In this document: positions 45,397-54,600 of the stretch, in pieces
Position numbering within the stretch: the first letter of the stretch is position 1
Layout of the letters: each line of letters opens with the position of its first letter
Assembly (NCBI RefSeq): GCF_024055605.1
Contig: NZ_JAMXLX010000008.1
Span: forward strand, 7,501 to 71,500
Source of the DNA: Ciceribacter sichuanensis
GTDB taxonomy: Bacteria; Pseudomonadota; Alphaproteobacteria; Rhizobiales; Rhizobiaceae
Direction of reading: 5' to 3'
DNA: 64,000 nucleotides
Notes under the pieces: generated by a model
The model's database searches: none
What the model saw: only the letters and a program-made list of their open reading frames with translations
Told to the model about the DNA's origin: nothing
Position numbers and translations under genes: made by a program

Positions 45397-45855
45397 TCAA
45401 AAAGCGGTGCCTCTGGACAACAGCCAACGCAGCATCCGGGCAAGATCGCGCGCCACCCAGCCGGAATTGCGGCCCGATGAGGCCGTAAGATCCATATCCT
45501 CGAAAAAACAGACGAGGCGGCGGTCGTCCACCGCCAGAAACGTCCAGCCGATCTGCTTGGCGCCGACAGTCGTCGCCCTGACCTTTTCGGCGAGGAAATC
45601 TGCCGGCGTCGACGGATCGGCTATAATCACCACATTGCAGCGGGTGGTGTTGGTGTAGACGTTGAGGAGCGCATCGACGCAATCCTCCTGCGACACACGC
45701 AGCCAGCGTTCGTCGCGGGCAATGATGCTCACATGCTCGGGCGGTTTAGACGCCATGACTTCGAGACCGGCATCGACACAAGCCTGAGGCAAAACCATAT
45801 CGAGCCAGGACTCGATCAACGCATATTCCGCCTCATAGGCCTGCAGCAATTCCAT
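45397..45855 (-). CDS. Conserved hypothetical protein
   Basis: A 152-residue soluble protein with no motif I recognise. MELLQAYEAEYALIESWLDMVL, PPEHVSIIARDERWLRVSQEDC and TRCNVVIIADPSTPADFLAEKVRATT suggest an alpha/beta fold. The start at 45855 is preceded by GAGGGA at a good distance; the open frame continues 19 residues upstream without such a site. No signal peptide or membrane helix is visible. It is convergent with the double-kinase gene. Confidence 0.62.
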   Translation of the reverse strand: MELLQAYEAEYALIESWLDMVLPQACVDAGLEVMASKPPEHVSIIARDERWLRVSQEDCVDALLNVYTNTTRCNVVIIADPSTPADFLAEKVRATTVGAKQIGWTFLAVDDRRLVCFFEDMDLTASSGRNSGWVARDLARMLRWLLSRGTAF

Positions 45856-45996
45856 GAAATCCCTCTGGCTCCGTCGACAGCTAAACCTGTACGACGCAGC
45901 GCAACATGGCAAGGGGTTTACTGCTTACCGGAGATTGAACCGCACTGGTGCCGTGATCGTCTTGTTGACGCCCGGCGGCGGGGCCGGCACCGGAGA

Positions 45997-46041
45997 TGCG
46001 CTTCCCTCCGGTTCAGCTCGGTTAAGCCCAAGGGAAGCGCA
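45997..46041. repeat. Long-loop 11-base inverted repeat downstream of tonB
   Basis: TGCGCTTCCCT (45997-46007) and AGGGAAGCGCA (46031-46041) are perfectly complementary, with a 23-base loop containing CGGTT-CAGCT-CGGTT. It lies in the 265-base gap between tonB and the hypothetical gene; no gene is seen there. It may be a transcript end or regulatory hairpin. Confidence 0.5.
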
Positions 46042-46120
46042 ACTCAATCAGCCTGATGGGTTCAAGGCCCGAGCCAGGTCAGCAAACACGGTCTGTCCAC
46101 AGACACCGGTTGGCGCCGAA

Positions 46121-47047
46121 TTATCTAGCGTCAAACTTCACAGCGACAGACAAATGGTTGGCAACGTTATCCACCGGCGGCGGGAGTGGTGAAGAACGAC
46201 GTACGATAGCGATAGCGGCCGCCTCCAGTGCTGCATCGTCCGACGCACTCTTTGCGGAAACGGAAAGTACGTTCCCAGAGCCATCAAACGTGAAGTACAG
46301 ATTTACGATAGTTGATTGCTTTACGGGCACCGTTTTTGCGCGCCGGAGAATGTGAGCTCGAACGCGATCCATCCATTTTGCAGGCGATATGCTGTTGTTG
46401 CCGCCGCTGCTCGTCTGCTTGGCCGCGGTGCGGTCAGACTTCATGGTGTCGAGTTTCGCCTGACGGGCGGCCTGAGAAGCAGGAGGCTGTGGTGTCGGCT
46501 TCTTCCTCTCAACCTTCTTTTCCGGCCTCTTCTTGGGCTGTTCCTCGACCTTCCTCGGTTCGGGAGGGCGTACCACCGGGACCGGCACGGCAACGTTTTC
46601 GAGCTGAGCCAATACCTGCTGCTCGATCGGGTCGACCTCCTCCACCACTTCCGGCGGCGGCTCTTCAACAGGCTCCGGCAGGGGTTCCGGTTCCGGCGGC
46701 GGCAGCTCTTCAACCACTTCTTCTACTGGCTCAGGCGTCGGTTCCGGATCGGGCGCCGGCGGAGGCTCCACAATCGGCTCCGGAATGATGGAATCCGATT
46801 TCACCTCTTCCGCATCCGTCTGATCATTTACGATCTGTTCTTCTTCGGTGTTTGCTGCCACCGGTATGTCTGCCATCTCGATCATGATAGCAGCCGGCGG
46901 CGCGGGTTCACCCAAGGGTTCCGGCGTCGACCGCATCAGAAAGGCGACAGCGCCTGCATGGGCGCTCGCCACCAGCACGGCGGCGGACGTCCACAGCAGC
47001 AGTTCACCAACAGCGAACCGAGACCGAAATCCGCCAGGGCCAGTCAT
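46121..47047 (-). CDS. tonB: TonB energy-transducing protein
   Basis: A 308-residue protein that carries inner-membrane proton-motive energy to outer-membrane receptors. One N-terminal helix (LLLWTSAAVLVASAHAGAVAFLM) anchors it. Residues 85-145 are an acidic Glu-Pro-rich spacer, followed by a basic Lys-Pro segment (EKKVERKKPTPQPP). The C-terminal TonB domain is at 220-308 (MDRVRAHILRRAKTVPVKQSTIVNLYFTFDGSGNV). Its start codon overlaps the exbD stop (ATGA). The three genes form one minus-strand operon; no receptor gene is in the window. Confidence 0.9.
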   Translation of the reverse strand: MTGPGGFRSRFAVGELLLWTSAAVLVASAHAGAVAFLMRSTPEPLGEPAPPAAIMIEMADIPVAANTEEEQIVNDQTDAEEVKSDSIIPEPIVEPPPAPDPEPTPEPVEEVVEELPPPEPEPLPEPVEEPPPEVVEEVDPIEQQVLAQLENVAVPVPVVRPPEPRKVEEQPKKRPEKKVERKKPTPQPPASQAARQAKLDTMKSDRTAAKQTSSGGNNSISPAKWMDRVRAHILRRAKTVPVKQSTIVNLYFTFDGSGNVLSVSAKSASDDAALEAAAIAIVRRSSPLPPPVDNVANHLSVAVKFDAR

Positions 47048-47535
47048 GGGGTCTGGCCTTCGGCAGGAGCAGTCGGTGCGGCCGGGTTCGATGCAGCGGG
47101 CGCCTGTGCAGCAGGCAGCGTTTCAAGGCCGACCAAGGCGATCTTCAGGTATCCGGCGTCACGCAGGAGGTTCATCACCTCCATGAACGCGCCGTAATCG
47201 ACAGCCTTGTCGGCGCGCAGGAAGATGCGCGCATCCTTGTTGCCTTCGGTCAGACGGTCCAGGTTCGTGCCGAGAGCATCACGCGCCACGGTCTCGTTGC
47301 CAAGCGCCAGCGACATGTCTTCCTTGAGCGTCACATAAACCGGCTCATCGGGACGCTCCGCCGGCTTGGCGGTGGAGGCAGGCAGGTCGACGCTGACATC
47401 GACGGTGGCAAGCGGCGCCGCCACCATGAAGATGATCAGCAGCACGAGCATGACGTCGATGAATGGCGTGACGTTGATCTCGTGGCTTTCCTGGAGTTCG
47501 TCGCCGGAGTGGTTCTCGCGAATACCGCCTGCCAT
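47044..47535 (-). CDS. exbD: Biopolymer transport protein ExbD
   Basis: A 163-residue inner-membrane subunit of the TonB motor. The single helix carries the proton-path aspartate: HEINVTPFIDVMLVLLIIFMVAAPLATVDV. A periplasmic domain follows (RIFLRADKAVDYGAFMEVMNLLRDAGYLKIALVGLE). It begins 5 bases after exbB and ends by overlapping tonB, so the three are coupled in translation. Its length is a little above the enterobacterial protein because of an Ala/Pro tail. Confidence 0.94.
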   Translation of the reverse strand: MAGGIRENHSGDELQESHEINVTPFIDVMLVLLIIFMVAAPLATVDVSVDLPASTAKPAERPDEPVYVTLKEDMSLALGNETVARDALGTNLDRLTEGNKDARIFLRADKAVDYGAFMEVMNLLRDAGYLKIALVGLETLPAAQAPAASNPAAPTAPAEGQTP

Positions 47536-47540
47536 CGTTC

Positions 47541-48695
47541 TTACTCCGCAGCAAACTTCACGCTGGCATGGCGACCGTCATTCGGCACCTTGCGGAAATC
47601 GAGGTCGCGGCTGACGAGCCGCTCGATGCCGGCCGCGGCATCCGCCAGAAGCTGGCGATAGGCTGTCACGGAGCGTGCGAACATGTTGTAGATGATGACC
47701 GCGGGGATAGCGGCGACAAGGCCGATCGCGGTTGCCAGAAGCGCTTCGGCGATACCGGGCGCGACGACGGCAAGGTTGGTCGTGTTGGACTGGGAAATGC
47801 CGATGAACGAATTCATGATGCCCCAAACCGTGCCAAACAGGCCGACGAACGGAGCAACCGAACCGATGGTCGCAAGAACACCGGTGCCTTTGGCCATGTT
47901 CCGGCCCGCGCCGACCTCAATTCGTGCCAGAGCGGAGGAAACACGTTCCTTGACGCCCTCGCCGCCTGCATAATCGATGGCAGCATCCGAAAGACGAACC
48001 TCGTGATTGGCAGCGCGTACCATGCCGGCCACGACGCCACCGCGGCGTTCGACATGCGAGAGTGCCTGCCCAAGCGTTGCGGCCTTGATAACTGCGCGCA
48101 CACCCTTCTTCGCACGGATACGAGCGCCGGTGAGCTGCAGCGTCTTGACCAGCCAGACCGTCCAGGTGGCCAGCGAGGCAAGAGCCAGCGCGATCATAAC
48201 GGACTTGACCACCCAGTCGGCAGCCATGAACATGCCGAAAGGCGAAAGGTTGTGCGGTAGATCCCCGCGCGGAGCGGAGAGATCGGGCAGGAGGGTTTCC
48301 GTAGCCTCGATCGGAGCGGCTTCAACAGGAGCGGAAACCGCCGGTTCGACTGCCACCGGGGCAGCGTCCCGAGCGACAGGCTGCGACCTCTCAGGCTGCT
48401 GTGCTACCGGCTGCTCGGTCGCAACCGGCTGGACAGCAACAGGAGCAGCCTGTTCGCCGGCAACGGGAGCGGCGTCGGATGCGGCCGAGGCAGGAACCTC
48501 CTGCGCGATAACCGGGGCCGGAGCGGTGGTATCGGCACTTACGGCAGGCGCGGGAGCAACCGGCATTGCGGCCGGAGCCTCCGATGCAGAGACGGCGGGA
48601 GCCGTCTCCTGAGCAACGACCGGCTGCGCGGCGAGGATCATCATGCAGGCCACAAAGGCGGCCGCGGCGGAAGGTCCCGAATGACGAAGAAACAC
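47541..48695 (-). CDS. exbB: Biopolymer transport protein ExbB with extended periplasmic N-terminus
   Basis: A 384-residue MotA/TolQ/ExbB-family proton channel subunit. The GTG at 48695 follows AAGGAG by six bases and starts directly at a signal peptide ([28 protein letters not shown]); an in-frame ATG at 48815 would place 40 residues before it. Residues 30-140 are a low-complexity Ala/Pro/Val/Glu region, common in alphaproteobacterial ExbB. Three transmembrane helices follow, with [28 protein letters not shown] as the family signature. Confidence 0.93.
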   Translation of the reverse strand: MFLRHSGPSAAAAFVACMMILAAQPVVAQETAPAVSASEAPAAMPVAPAPAVSADTTAPAPVIAQEVPASAASDAAPVAGEQAAPVAVQPVATEQPVAQQPERSQPVARDAAPVAVEPAVSAPVEAAPIEATETLLPDLSAPRGDLPHNLSPFGMFMAADWVVKSVMIALALASLATWTVWLVKTLQLTGARIRAKKGVRAVIKAATLGQALSHVERRGGVVAGMVRAANHEVRLSDAAIDYAGGEGVKERVSSALARIEVGAGRNMAKGTGVLATIGSVAPFVGLFGTVWGIMNSFIGISQSNTTNLAVVAPGIAEALLATAIGLVAAIPAVIIYNMFARSVTAYRQLLADAAAGIERLVSRDLDFRKVPNDGRHASVKFAAE

Positions 48696-48774
48696 TGGGA
48701 ACTCCTTTTGGCAATGACTGAACAGGACGAGACAGCCCTGCCCGCTTGGGATCGGGTGGGCCGCGACTTCGTCT

Positions 48775-48803
48775 TCGATAGTAAACTTGACTTCTTTTGA
48801 CAA
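48775..48803 (-). promoter_or_regulatory. Possible promoter of exbB-exbD-tonB
   Basis: On the minus strand TTGTCA and TATCGA are separated by 17 bases, about 80 bases before the exbB start. The 333-base gap 48696-49028 contains nothing else clear, and no convincing iron-regulator box was found in it. Confidence 0.35.
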
Positions 48804-49028
48804 GTAATAAACCAAGTTCTGCGGAAAAAACCGGACAAAAAGACACAGGAAATCGAAGGCGCGCGCACCAAATCTCTCCGCGCGGCATGAGGGCGCCGAT
48901 AGACGCCAGCCGCGAGCCGTACGTCGATTTGATCGTTATCAAGGCAGCGATTGCCGATATGATTATGCTGCACAACATCCAGAGCGTTTCTGGCAACTAA
49001 GGAAGCTATTGTGGCACGGGAGGCCTTC

Positions 49029-51422
49029 ATGTCCGCAAAGTTGCAAACCATTGCATGGTTCGAAAACCTCAATCGCGGGGATGTCCCCAAAGTGGGCGGC
49101 AAGAACGCCTCGCTCGGAGAGATGGTCCGGACCCTGGCCGCAAAGGGCATCCGGGTGCCTCCGGGATTTGCCACCACGGCCGACGCCTATTGGGACTATG
49201 TCGAGGCCAACAAGCTGAGGGACCGGATGACCGCGCTTCTCGCAGAATGGGAGGCGGGCAAGGCGACGCTTGCCGAAACCGGCGAGGCGATCCGCAATAT
49301 CTTCCTGAAGGGCGACTGGCCGGCTGAAACCGAAGCAGCGATCCGCGCCGCCTATCGCGAGCTTTCGAAACGTGCGGGGCTTGAAGAGATCGAGGTTGCC
49401 GTGCGTTCCAGCGCCACGGCGGAAGACCTGCCGGATGCGAGCTTCGCCGGCCAGCAGGAAACCTTCCTGAACATCAAGGGCGAGGCTGCCCTGATCGACG
49501 CCTGCCGCCGCTGCTATGCTTCGCTGTTTACCGACCGCGCCATCAGCTACCGCAAGGCCAAGGGTTTCGACCACATGAAGGTCGCGCTCTCCATCGGCGT
49601 GCAGCGCATGGTCCGCTCCGATATTGGCGGCTCGGGCGTCATGTTCTCCATCGATACCGAAACCGGCTTCGACAAGGTGGTGCTGATCAACGCTGCCTGG
49701 GGTCTGGGTGAAAACGTCGTGCAGGGCGCCGTCGATCCGGACGAATACCAGGTATTCAAGCCTCTGCTGGCCGACGCCGCGTTGAAGCCGCTGATCGAGA
49801 AGAAGAAAGGCGCCAAGGCGATCAAGATGATCTACGCGACCGGCGAGAAACCGACGCGCAACGTGCCGACATCCAAGGCCGAACGCGCAGCCTATGTGCT
49901 GAGCGAACCGGAAATCCTCGATCTCGCCCGCTGGGCCGTCATCATCGAGGCGCATTACGGTTGCCCCATGGACATGGAATGGGCGCGCGACGGAAAGACG
50001 GGCGAAATGTTCATTGTTCAGGCCCGCCCGGAAACCGTTCAGGCTCGGCGTGGCGCCGGCGTCTTCAAGTCCTACAGCATCAACAACAAGGGCAAGGTGC
50101 TGGCGAAGGGACTTTCGATCGGCGATGCGGTGGCCAGCGGACAGGTTTGCCTCATCGAAAGCGTCAGGGACATCGACCAGTTCATCGATGGCTCCATTCT
50201 CGTCACCCAGACCACCGACCCCGACTGGGTGCCGATCATGAAACGGGCCGCGGCAATCGTGACGGATCACGGCGGGCGCACCTCGCATGCGGCCATCGTC
50301 AGCCGCGAACTCGGCCTGCCGGCCGTGGTCGGCACGGGCAACGCCACTGAATTGCTTCACAGCGGCGAGGAGGTAACGATCTCCTGCGCCGAAGGCGATG
50401 AAGGCTTCGTCTACGAGGGCATTGCGGACTATGCGGTGAAGGAACTCGATGTCAGCGACCTGCCCGCAACCCGCACGCAGGTCATGCTCAATCTCGCCAA
50501 TCCCGGCTCCGCCTTCCGCTGGTGGCGAATGCCCTCCGATGGCATCGGTCTTGCTCGCATGGAATTCGTTGTCAGCAATGCGATCCGGGTCCATCCAATG
50601 GCGCTGGTCCACTTCGACCGCCTGAAGGACGAGGCAGCCAAGGCCGAGATCGCCGCGCTGACCGCCGGCTACGACGACAAGACCGATTACTTCGTCGACA
50701 AGCTCGCCCGTGGCCTTGCCCGCCTTGCAGCCGCCGTCCATCCGAAGCCGGTGATCGTTCGCATGAGCGACTTCAAGACCAACGAATATGCCGGCCTTCT
50801 GGGCGGCGCGGAATTCGAGCCGGACGAAGAAAACCCGATGATCGGCTTTCGCGGGGCATCACGCTATTACTCACCGCGATACCGGGAAGGCTTCTCGCTC
50901 GAGTGCAAGGCAATCAGGCGGCTGCGCGACGAGATGGGCTTCACCAATGTCGTCGTCATGATCCCATTCTGCCGCTCGGTCGGAGAAGCGGACAAGGTGC
51001 TTGCCGTGATGGCGGAGAATGGCCTGAAGCGCGGTGAAAACGGCTTGCAGGTCTATGTGATGTGCGAGATCCCCTCCAACGTCATCCTGGCCGCCAAGTT
51101 TGCCGACCGCTTCGACGGCTTCTCCATCGGCTCGAACGACCTCACCCAGCTGACCCTCGGCGTCGATCGCGATTCCGGCGAACTGGCGGATCTCTTCGAC
51201 GAGCAGGACGAAGCCGTAAAGTGGATGATCGAAAAGGTCATCGCCGAAGCCAACAAGGCCGGGGCCAAGATCGGCCTGTGCGGTCAGGCGCCGAGCGATC
51301 ATCCGGAGTTTGCCGAATTTCTGGTGAAATGCGGCATCGACTCCATGTCGGTCAGCCCCGACAGCTTTATGGAGGTGAAGCGCAAGGTTGCTGAAACCGA
51401 AGCCGCTCTCGGACTTCGCTGA
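49029..51422 (+). CDS. ppsA: Phosphoenolpyruvate synthase
   Basis: A 797-residue enzyme that makes PEP from pyruvate and ATP, releasing AMP and phosphate, for gluconeogenesis. The N-terminal ATP-grasp domain (VGGKNASLGEMVRTL; EIEVAVRSSATAEDLPDASFAGQQET), the swivelling phosphohistidine domain with His420 (VTDHGGRTSHAAIVSRELG) and the C-terminal PEP-binding barrel (GSNDLTQLTLGVDRDS; KIGLCGQAPSDHPEFAEFL) are complete. GGGAGG just before 49029 favours this ATG over the GTG at 49011. It is convergent with a PfkB-type kinase across a perfect palindrome. Confidence 0.94.
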   Translation: MSAKLQTIAWFENLNRGDVPKVGGKNASLGEMVRTLAAKGIRVPPGFATTADAYWDYVEANKLRDRMTALLAEWEAGKATLAETGEAIRNIFLKGDWPAETEAAIRAAYRELSKRAGLEEIEVAVRSSATAEDLPDASFAGQQETFLNIKGEAALIDACRRCYASLFTDRAISYRKAKGFDHMKVALSIGVQRMVRSDIGGSGVMFSIDTETGFDKVVLINAAWGLGENVVQGAVDPDEYQVFKPLLADAALKPLIEKKKGAKAIKMIYATGEKPTRNVPTSKAERAAYVLSEPEILDLARWAVIIEAHYGCPMDMEWARDGKTGEMFIVQARPETVQARRGAGVFKSYSINNKGKVLAKGLSIGDAVASGQVCLIESVRDIDQFIDGSILVTQTTDPDWVPIMKRAAAIVTDHGGRTSHAAIVSRELGLPAVVGTGNATELLHSGEEVTISCAEGDEGFVYEGIADYAVKELDVSDLPATRTQVMLNLANPGSAFRWWRMPSDGIGLARMEFVVSNAIRVHPMALVHFDRLKDEAAKAEIAALTAGYDDKTDYFVDKLARGLARLAAAVHPKPVIVRMSDFKTNEYAGLLGGAEFEPDEENPMIGFRGASRYYSPRYREGFSLECKAIRRLRDEMGFTNVVVMIPFCRSVGEADKVLAVMAENGLKRGENGLQVYVMCEIPSNVILAAKFADRFDGFSIGSNDLTQLTLGVDRDSGELADLFDEQDEAVKWMIEKVIAEANKAGAKIGLCGQAPSDHPEFAEFLVKCGIDSMSVSPDSFMEVKRKVAETEAALGLR

Positions 51423-51445
51423 GCGAAGGACTCGGATCGGACAAA

Positions 51446-51469
51446 ACGGACGGAAATATTTCCGTCCGT
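51446..51469. terminator. 24-base perfect palindrome between ppsA and the PfkB gene
   Basis: ACGGACGGAAAT and its exact complement ATTTCCGTCCGT meet without a spacer. It is placed 24 bases after ppsA and 37 before the convergent pfkB stop, so it probably ends both transcripts, although no long T-run follows. Confidence 0.65.
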
Positions 51470-51505
51470 CTCATTAACAGGGTTCGCGATCAATCGCAGA
51501 CGACT

Positions 51506-52429
51506 TCAGCCCTTGCTGGCGTCGTAAAGGCTCAGAATATCCTTCTGCCGGCAAAGCTCGGTGCCCGATGTCATCACTGCCGCGGCACCCGCCGCCATGC
51601 CGAGACGGAAGGCGTCGACGATATCCCGCCCCTTGGAGAGCGACCATGTCATGCCTGCCACAAAGCTGTCGCCCGCGCCGACGGCCGATTGCACCGTGAC
51701 CTTGATTGCGGGAACGCGCGTGATGCTGTCGGAGCTGACCAGAACCGCCCCGTCGGCACCGAGCGTGACGGCGATATACTGCGCTGCACCGCGATGGATG
51801 ACTTCCTGAGCCGCTGGACCGACGCTTTCGTGATCGAGCTTGCGTCCGACGAGCCCTTCGAGTTCCCCAAGGCTCGGCTTCACCAGAAAGACATGGCAGC
51901 TTGCAAGTGTTTCGCGGAGCGCATCGCCGGATGTGTCCAGCACGAAGCGCTGGCCCTTTCGCTGGGCGATTTCGGCCATGCGAAGATAGGTATCCATCGG
52001 CACGCCGCGCGGCAGGCTGCCGCTGGCGACGACGTAATCCGCATCGGTGGTTTCGAGCAGATCGAATACCGGCGCTAGTTCCGCTTCGCTGACCAGCGGC
52101 CCCTCGGGCACGAAGCGGTATTCGAGATTGGTCGAAAGCTCGTGCACATTGTAGGCGACCCGCACCGGATCGTGGATCTTCATCACATGCTGCCGGATAC
52201 CGAGCGGCCGCAGCATGGTTTCCAGCAATTCGCCGGTCGCTCCGCCGGAAAGGTAGAGCAGTTCGCAATGACCGCCGAGTTCGACGATGATGCGCGCTAC
52301 ATTGATGCCGCCGCCGCCTGCGTGCTGGCGCTGGTTATGCGTACGGGTCTTGTGCGTGTGCCGCACTTCGTCCGCGTCGCTGGAAATATCGATAGCGGGA
52401 TTGAGTGCGATGGAGAGAATTTTCGACAT
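51506..52429 (-). CDS. PfkB-family sugar kinase (6-phosphofructokinase II or 1-phosphofructokinase type)
   Basis: A 307-residue ribokinase-fold kinase. The N-terminal LSIALNPAIDISSDADEV is typical of the phosphofructokinase/tagatose-6-phosphate kinase branch; GGGGINVARIIVELGG binds the sugar and SAVGAGDSFVAGM holds the catalytic Asp and anion hole. The start MSKILSIA at 52429 gives the family length; the longer reading would need a TTG. It may be a minor phosphofructokinase opposing PEP synthase, but the exact substrate is unresolved. A phosphoribosyltransferase gene lies upstream on the same strand. Confidence 0.82.
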   Translation of the reverse strand: MSKILSIALNPAIDISSDADEVRHTHKTRTHNQRQHAGGGGINVARIIVELGGHCELLYLSGGATGELLETMLRPLGIRQHVMKIHDPVRVAYNVHELSTNLEYRFVPEGPLVSEAELAPVFDLLETTDADYVVASGSLPRGVPMDTYLRMAEIAQRKGQRFVLDTSGDALRETLASCHVFLVKPSLGELEGLVGRKLDHESVGPAAQEVIHRGAAQYIAVTLGADGAVLVSSDSITRVPAIKVTVQSAVGAGDSFVAGMTWSLSKGRDIVDAFRLGMAAGAAAVMTSGTELCRQKDILSLYDASKG

Positions 52430-52536
52430 GCCCGAAGCTACCGTTCCAATATGACAAATCAAAGAAAACTACCCGGCGATAAAACGCTTGCCCGGCCGAT
52501 CCGGTATAGCCGCGCAGCACGCCTCGTTCAACGCTT

Positions 52537-53229
52537 CTAAAGGCTGGGGGGAGCAGCAACCCAGCCGCCATCGCCACTTCGAACCAGAAGCGGCGTCGAG
52601 AATACCCCGACTACGCGCTCGGGCCATTGAGTACCAGCCGCAGCTATGGCCTTTCGCCAACGGTCCGTCTGCAGCATGGCCGCCCCGACCGCAACCGGCT
52701 CGACGCCGACCGCCGCAAGCAGGGAAAGCCCCGCAGCCATGGAAGCGCCGCTCGACATCACGTCGTCGATCAGCACGACCCGGCGCCCCTGGATGAGAGG
52801 CAACATGCGGGGATCGACATAAAGCCGCTTCTGCTGGTTCGGGGTGGTGATCGAGGTCAGCGGAACGGAAAGCTCGTCCTCGTACCAGAACTTGCGCGAG
52901 GTCCCGAGCGGCACATAACGCGTATGCCCCAGGGCCTCGGCAACGGCAGCAGCAAGTGTCAGGCCGAGCGTCGGAAGTCCGACTATAACTTCCGGCCGAT
53001 AGGCTTCGAGCTTTGCGGCGAGATCTTCGGCAAGGGCGCGCAACACGGCAAAGCTTGCCTGATTGACGATCAGCGAGGCAATCCCGTGCCGCCCGTCCGC
53101 AAGCGTGCGTATCGGCAGGAGCATCTGCCGGCCATTGTCGAGCGTAGCCGGAAAGCGCGCCTCATGCGGACCGGAAGGATCGAAACTGCCGGCCGGATGA
53201 ATGTCCTGCCAAAAGGCGTGGGGCTGCAT
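52537..53229 (-). CDS. Phosphoribosyltransferase
   Basis: A 230-residue type I PRTase. The PRPP loop is RRVVLIDDVMSSGASMAAG, and EVIVGLPTLGLTLAAAVAEALGHTRYVPLGTSRKFWY forms the earlier part of the active site. The ATG at 53229 follows AAGGA; the frame extends 27 residues further without a better start. The long GTSRKFWYEDELSVPLTSITTP segment resembles adenine/xanthine-type transferases, but I cannot fix the base. It precedes the PfkB gene by about 107 bases on the same strand, so a shared transcript is possible. Confidence 0.8.
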   Translation of the reverse strand: MQPHAFWQDIHPAGSFDPSGPHEARFPATLDNGRQMLLPIRTLADGRHGIASLIVNQASFAVLRALAEDLAAKLEAYRPEVIVGLPTLGLTLAAAVAEALGHTRYVPLGTSRKFWYEDELSVPLTSITTPNQQKRLYVDPRMLPLIQGRRVVLIDDVMSSGASMAAGLSLLAAVGVEPVAVGAAMLQTDRWRKAIAAAGTQWPERVVGVFSTPLLVRSGDGGWVAAPPSL

Positions 53230-53451
53230 TGGGGATGTCCTTCCATGTCCCTCGGTCGCCGAACCATTTTTCGTTTCATGGCAAAGCAGGCCTCGCTTTG
53301 CAACTCGCAAAGGTCTCCAGTATGACCGTTCAGAAAATCTTGACGCAGCGTCCCGATTTCGCGGTTGTCTTTGGTCGGACAGACATTACCTTTGTGAGGA
53401 TTTCGCTAAAGTTCCGGCGGTTGTGCGCCGAGGAAACACACAGGATTGGCA

Positions 53452-54078
53452 ATGTATACCGGTATCGTTCAGACCGTGGCCCCCGTAACCGACATCATCC
53501 GCCATGACGGTTACACCACGCTCTCAGTCGAACTTCCCGAACACCTGCTGGAGGACCTGCAGATCGGCGGCAGCGTTGCGGTGGAAGGCGTCTGCCTCTC
53601 GGCAACCTCGATCAGCGGCAACACCGTGACCTTCGACGCCATGGATGCGACTCTGTCGCGTACCAATCTCGACACCCTGCATCAGGGCGATGACGTCAAC
53701 ATCGAGCGCTCCGCCAAGCCGACCGACGAGAACGGCGGCCACGCCATCGCCGGTCATATCGCGACGACCGCGAAGCTGGTGGATGCGAAGATGGAAATGC
53801 CCGGCGCCTTCATCCGCTTTGCGGTTCCGGAGGAATGGGCGAAATACGTCTTTCCGCGTGGTTTTCTCGCCGTCAACGGCGCGAGCCTGACGGTTGCCGA
53901 CGCAGACAGGAACGAGTTCACCATCAACCTCATTCCCGAAACGCTGCGCCAGACCACATTCCCGCGCTACAAGCCGGGCGACGAGCTGAATATCGAGGTC
54001 GATCACCAGACCATGGTGATGGTCGACGTCGTCGAGCGTACACTAACACGGCTTCTGGACCAGCGCCGCACGGCCTGA
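53452..54078 (+). CDS. ribE: Riboflavin synthase alpha subunit
   Basis: A 208-residue enzyme that dismutates two molecules of 6,7-dimethyl-8-ribityllumazine to riboflavin. It has the two homologous lumazine-binding barrels: MYTGIVQTVAPVTDI with GGSVAVEGVCLSATSI and GGHAIAGHIATTAKLV, then AVNGASLTVADADRNEFTINLIPETLRQTTF. The ATG at 53452 is canonical for the MYTGIV start. It stands alone, away from other rib genes, and no FMN riboswitch is recognisable upstream. It could be a second synthase or a lumazine-binding relative. Confidence 0.85.
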   Translation: MYTGIVQTVAPVTDIIRHDGYTTLSVELPEHLLEDLQIGGSVAVEGVCLSATSISGNTVTFDAMDATLSRTNLDTLHQGDDVNIERSAKPTDENGGHAIAGHIATTAKLVDAKMEMPGAFIRFAVPEEWAKYVFPRGFLAVNGASLTVADADRNEFTINLIPETLRQTTFPRYKPGDELNIEVDHQTMVMVDVVERTLTRLLDQRRTA

Positions 54079-54094
54079 TCTTCCGGGCGAAGCT

Positions 54095-54490
54095 TCAATG
54101 ACTGGCCCTCAGCGAAACCCAGGGCCGATCACCGATCAAGGAAATGAGAACCTTCAGATAATCCGCCGGCTTCTGAGCACAGAGGTCGAGCGGGATGCCT
54201 TTAGCTGCGATTTCAGAAAGCGGCGAACCCGACACGATGCGGAAGGGAACGCCCGATCGCTGCAATCGCTCCACGACAGGTGTGACGGCGCCGTCGCGTA
54301 CATGGAAATCTAGGATAGCCGCCGAGATCCGCTCGTGATCCAGAACCTCGAGTGCATCCGCCACAGTTTCCACCGTCATGACGTTCACACCGGCACGGGC
54401 GACGCTTTCCGCCGCATCCATGGAAATCAGCGCATCGTCCTCGACGATCAGGACCGTATCGGCCTCAAGTGCTTCTGCGTTTGGCTGCAT
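54095..54490 (-). CDS. Single-domain response regulator
   Basis: A 131-residue CheY-like receiver without an output domain. The acidic pocket Asp18-Asp19 (VLIVEDDALISMD), phospho-acceptor Asp61 (AAILDFHVRDG), the Ser87 (RIVSGSP) and Lys107 (CAQKPADY) are all in place. AAAGGAG precedes the start. No kinase gene is adjacent. Because the neighbouring intergenic region contains an EcfG-type promoter reading the other way, a link with stress signalling is possible but unproven. It is convergent with ribE, 16 bases apart. Confidence 0.87.
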   Translation of the reverse strand: MQPNAEALEADTVLIVEDDALISMDAAESVARAGVNVMTVETVADALEVLDHERISAAILDFHVRDGAVTPVVERLQRSGVPFRIVSGSPLSEIAAKGIPLDLCAQKPADYLKVLISLIGDRPWVSLRASH

Positions 54491-54600
54491 GATTTGTCTC
54501 CTTTTGCAACAGAACGCGGTCCATCCAGTATTGTTCGGTTTTCCATGAATTCATGTTGTTTTTGGTTAATGAATTCCTTCTTTTCAACCATCGTCGCTGT

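Noticed and set aside
48696..49028. Iron-responsive (RirA/Irr/Fur) box before exbB
   Set aside because: Only imperfect resemblance such as TGA-N9-ACA was found, which is not enough to call a site.
48963..50741. A 592-codon minus-strand frame
   Set aside because: It lies opposite ppsA, whose motifs and length are complete; no family similarity is seen in the minus reading.
53311..53451. FMN riboswitch before ribE
   Set aside because: None of the conserved RFN-element segments could be found.
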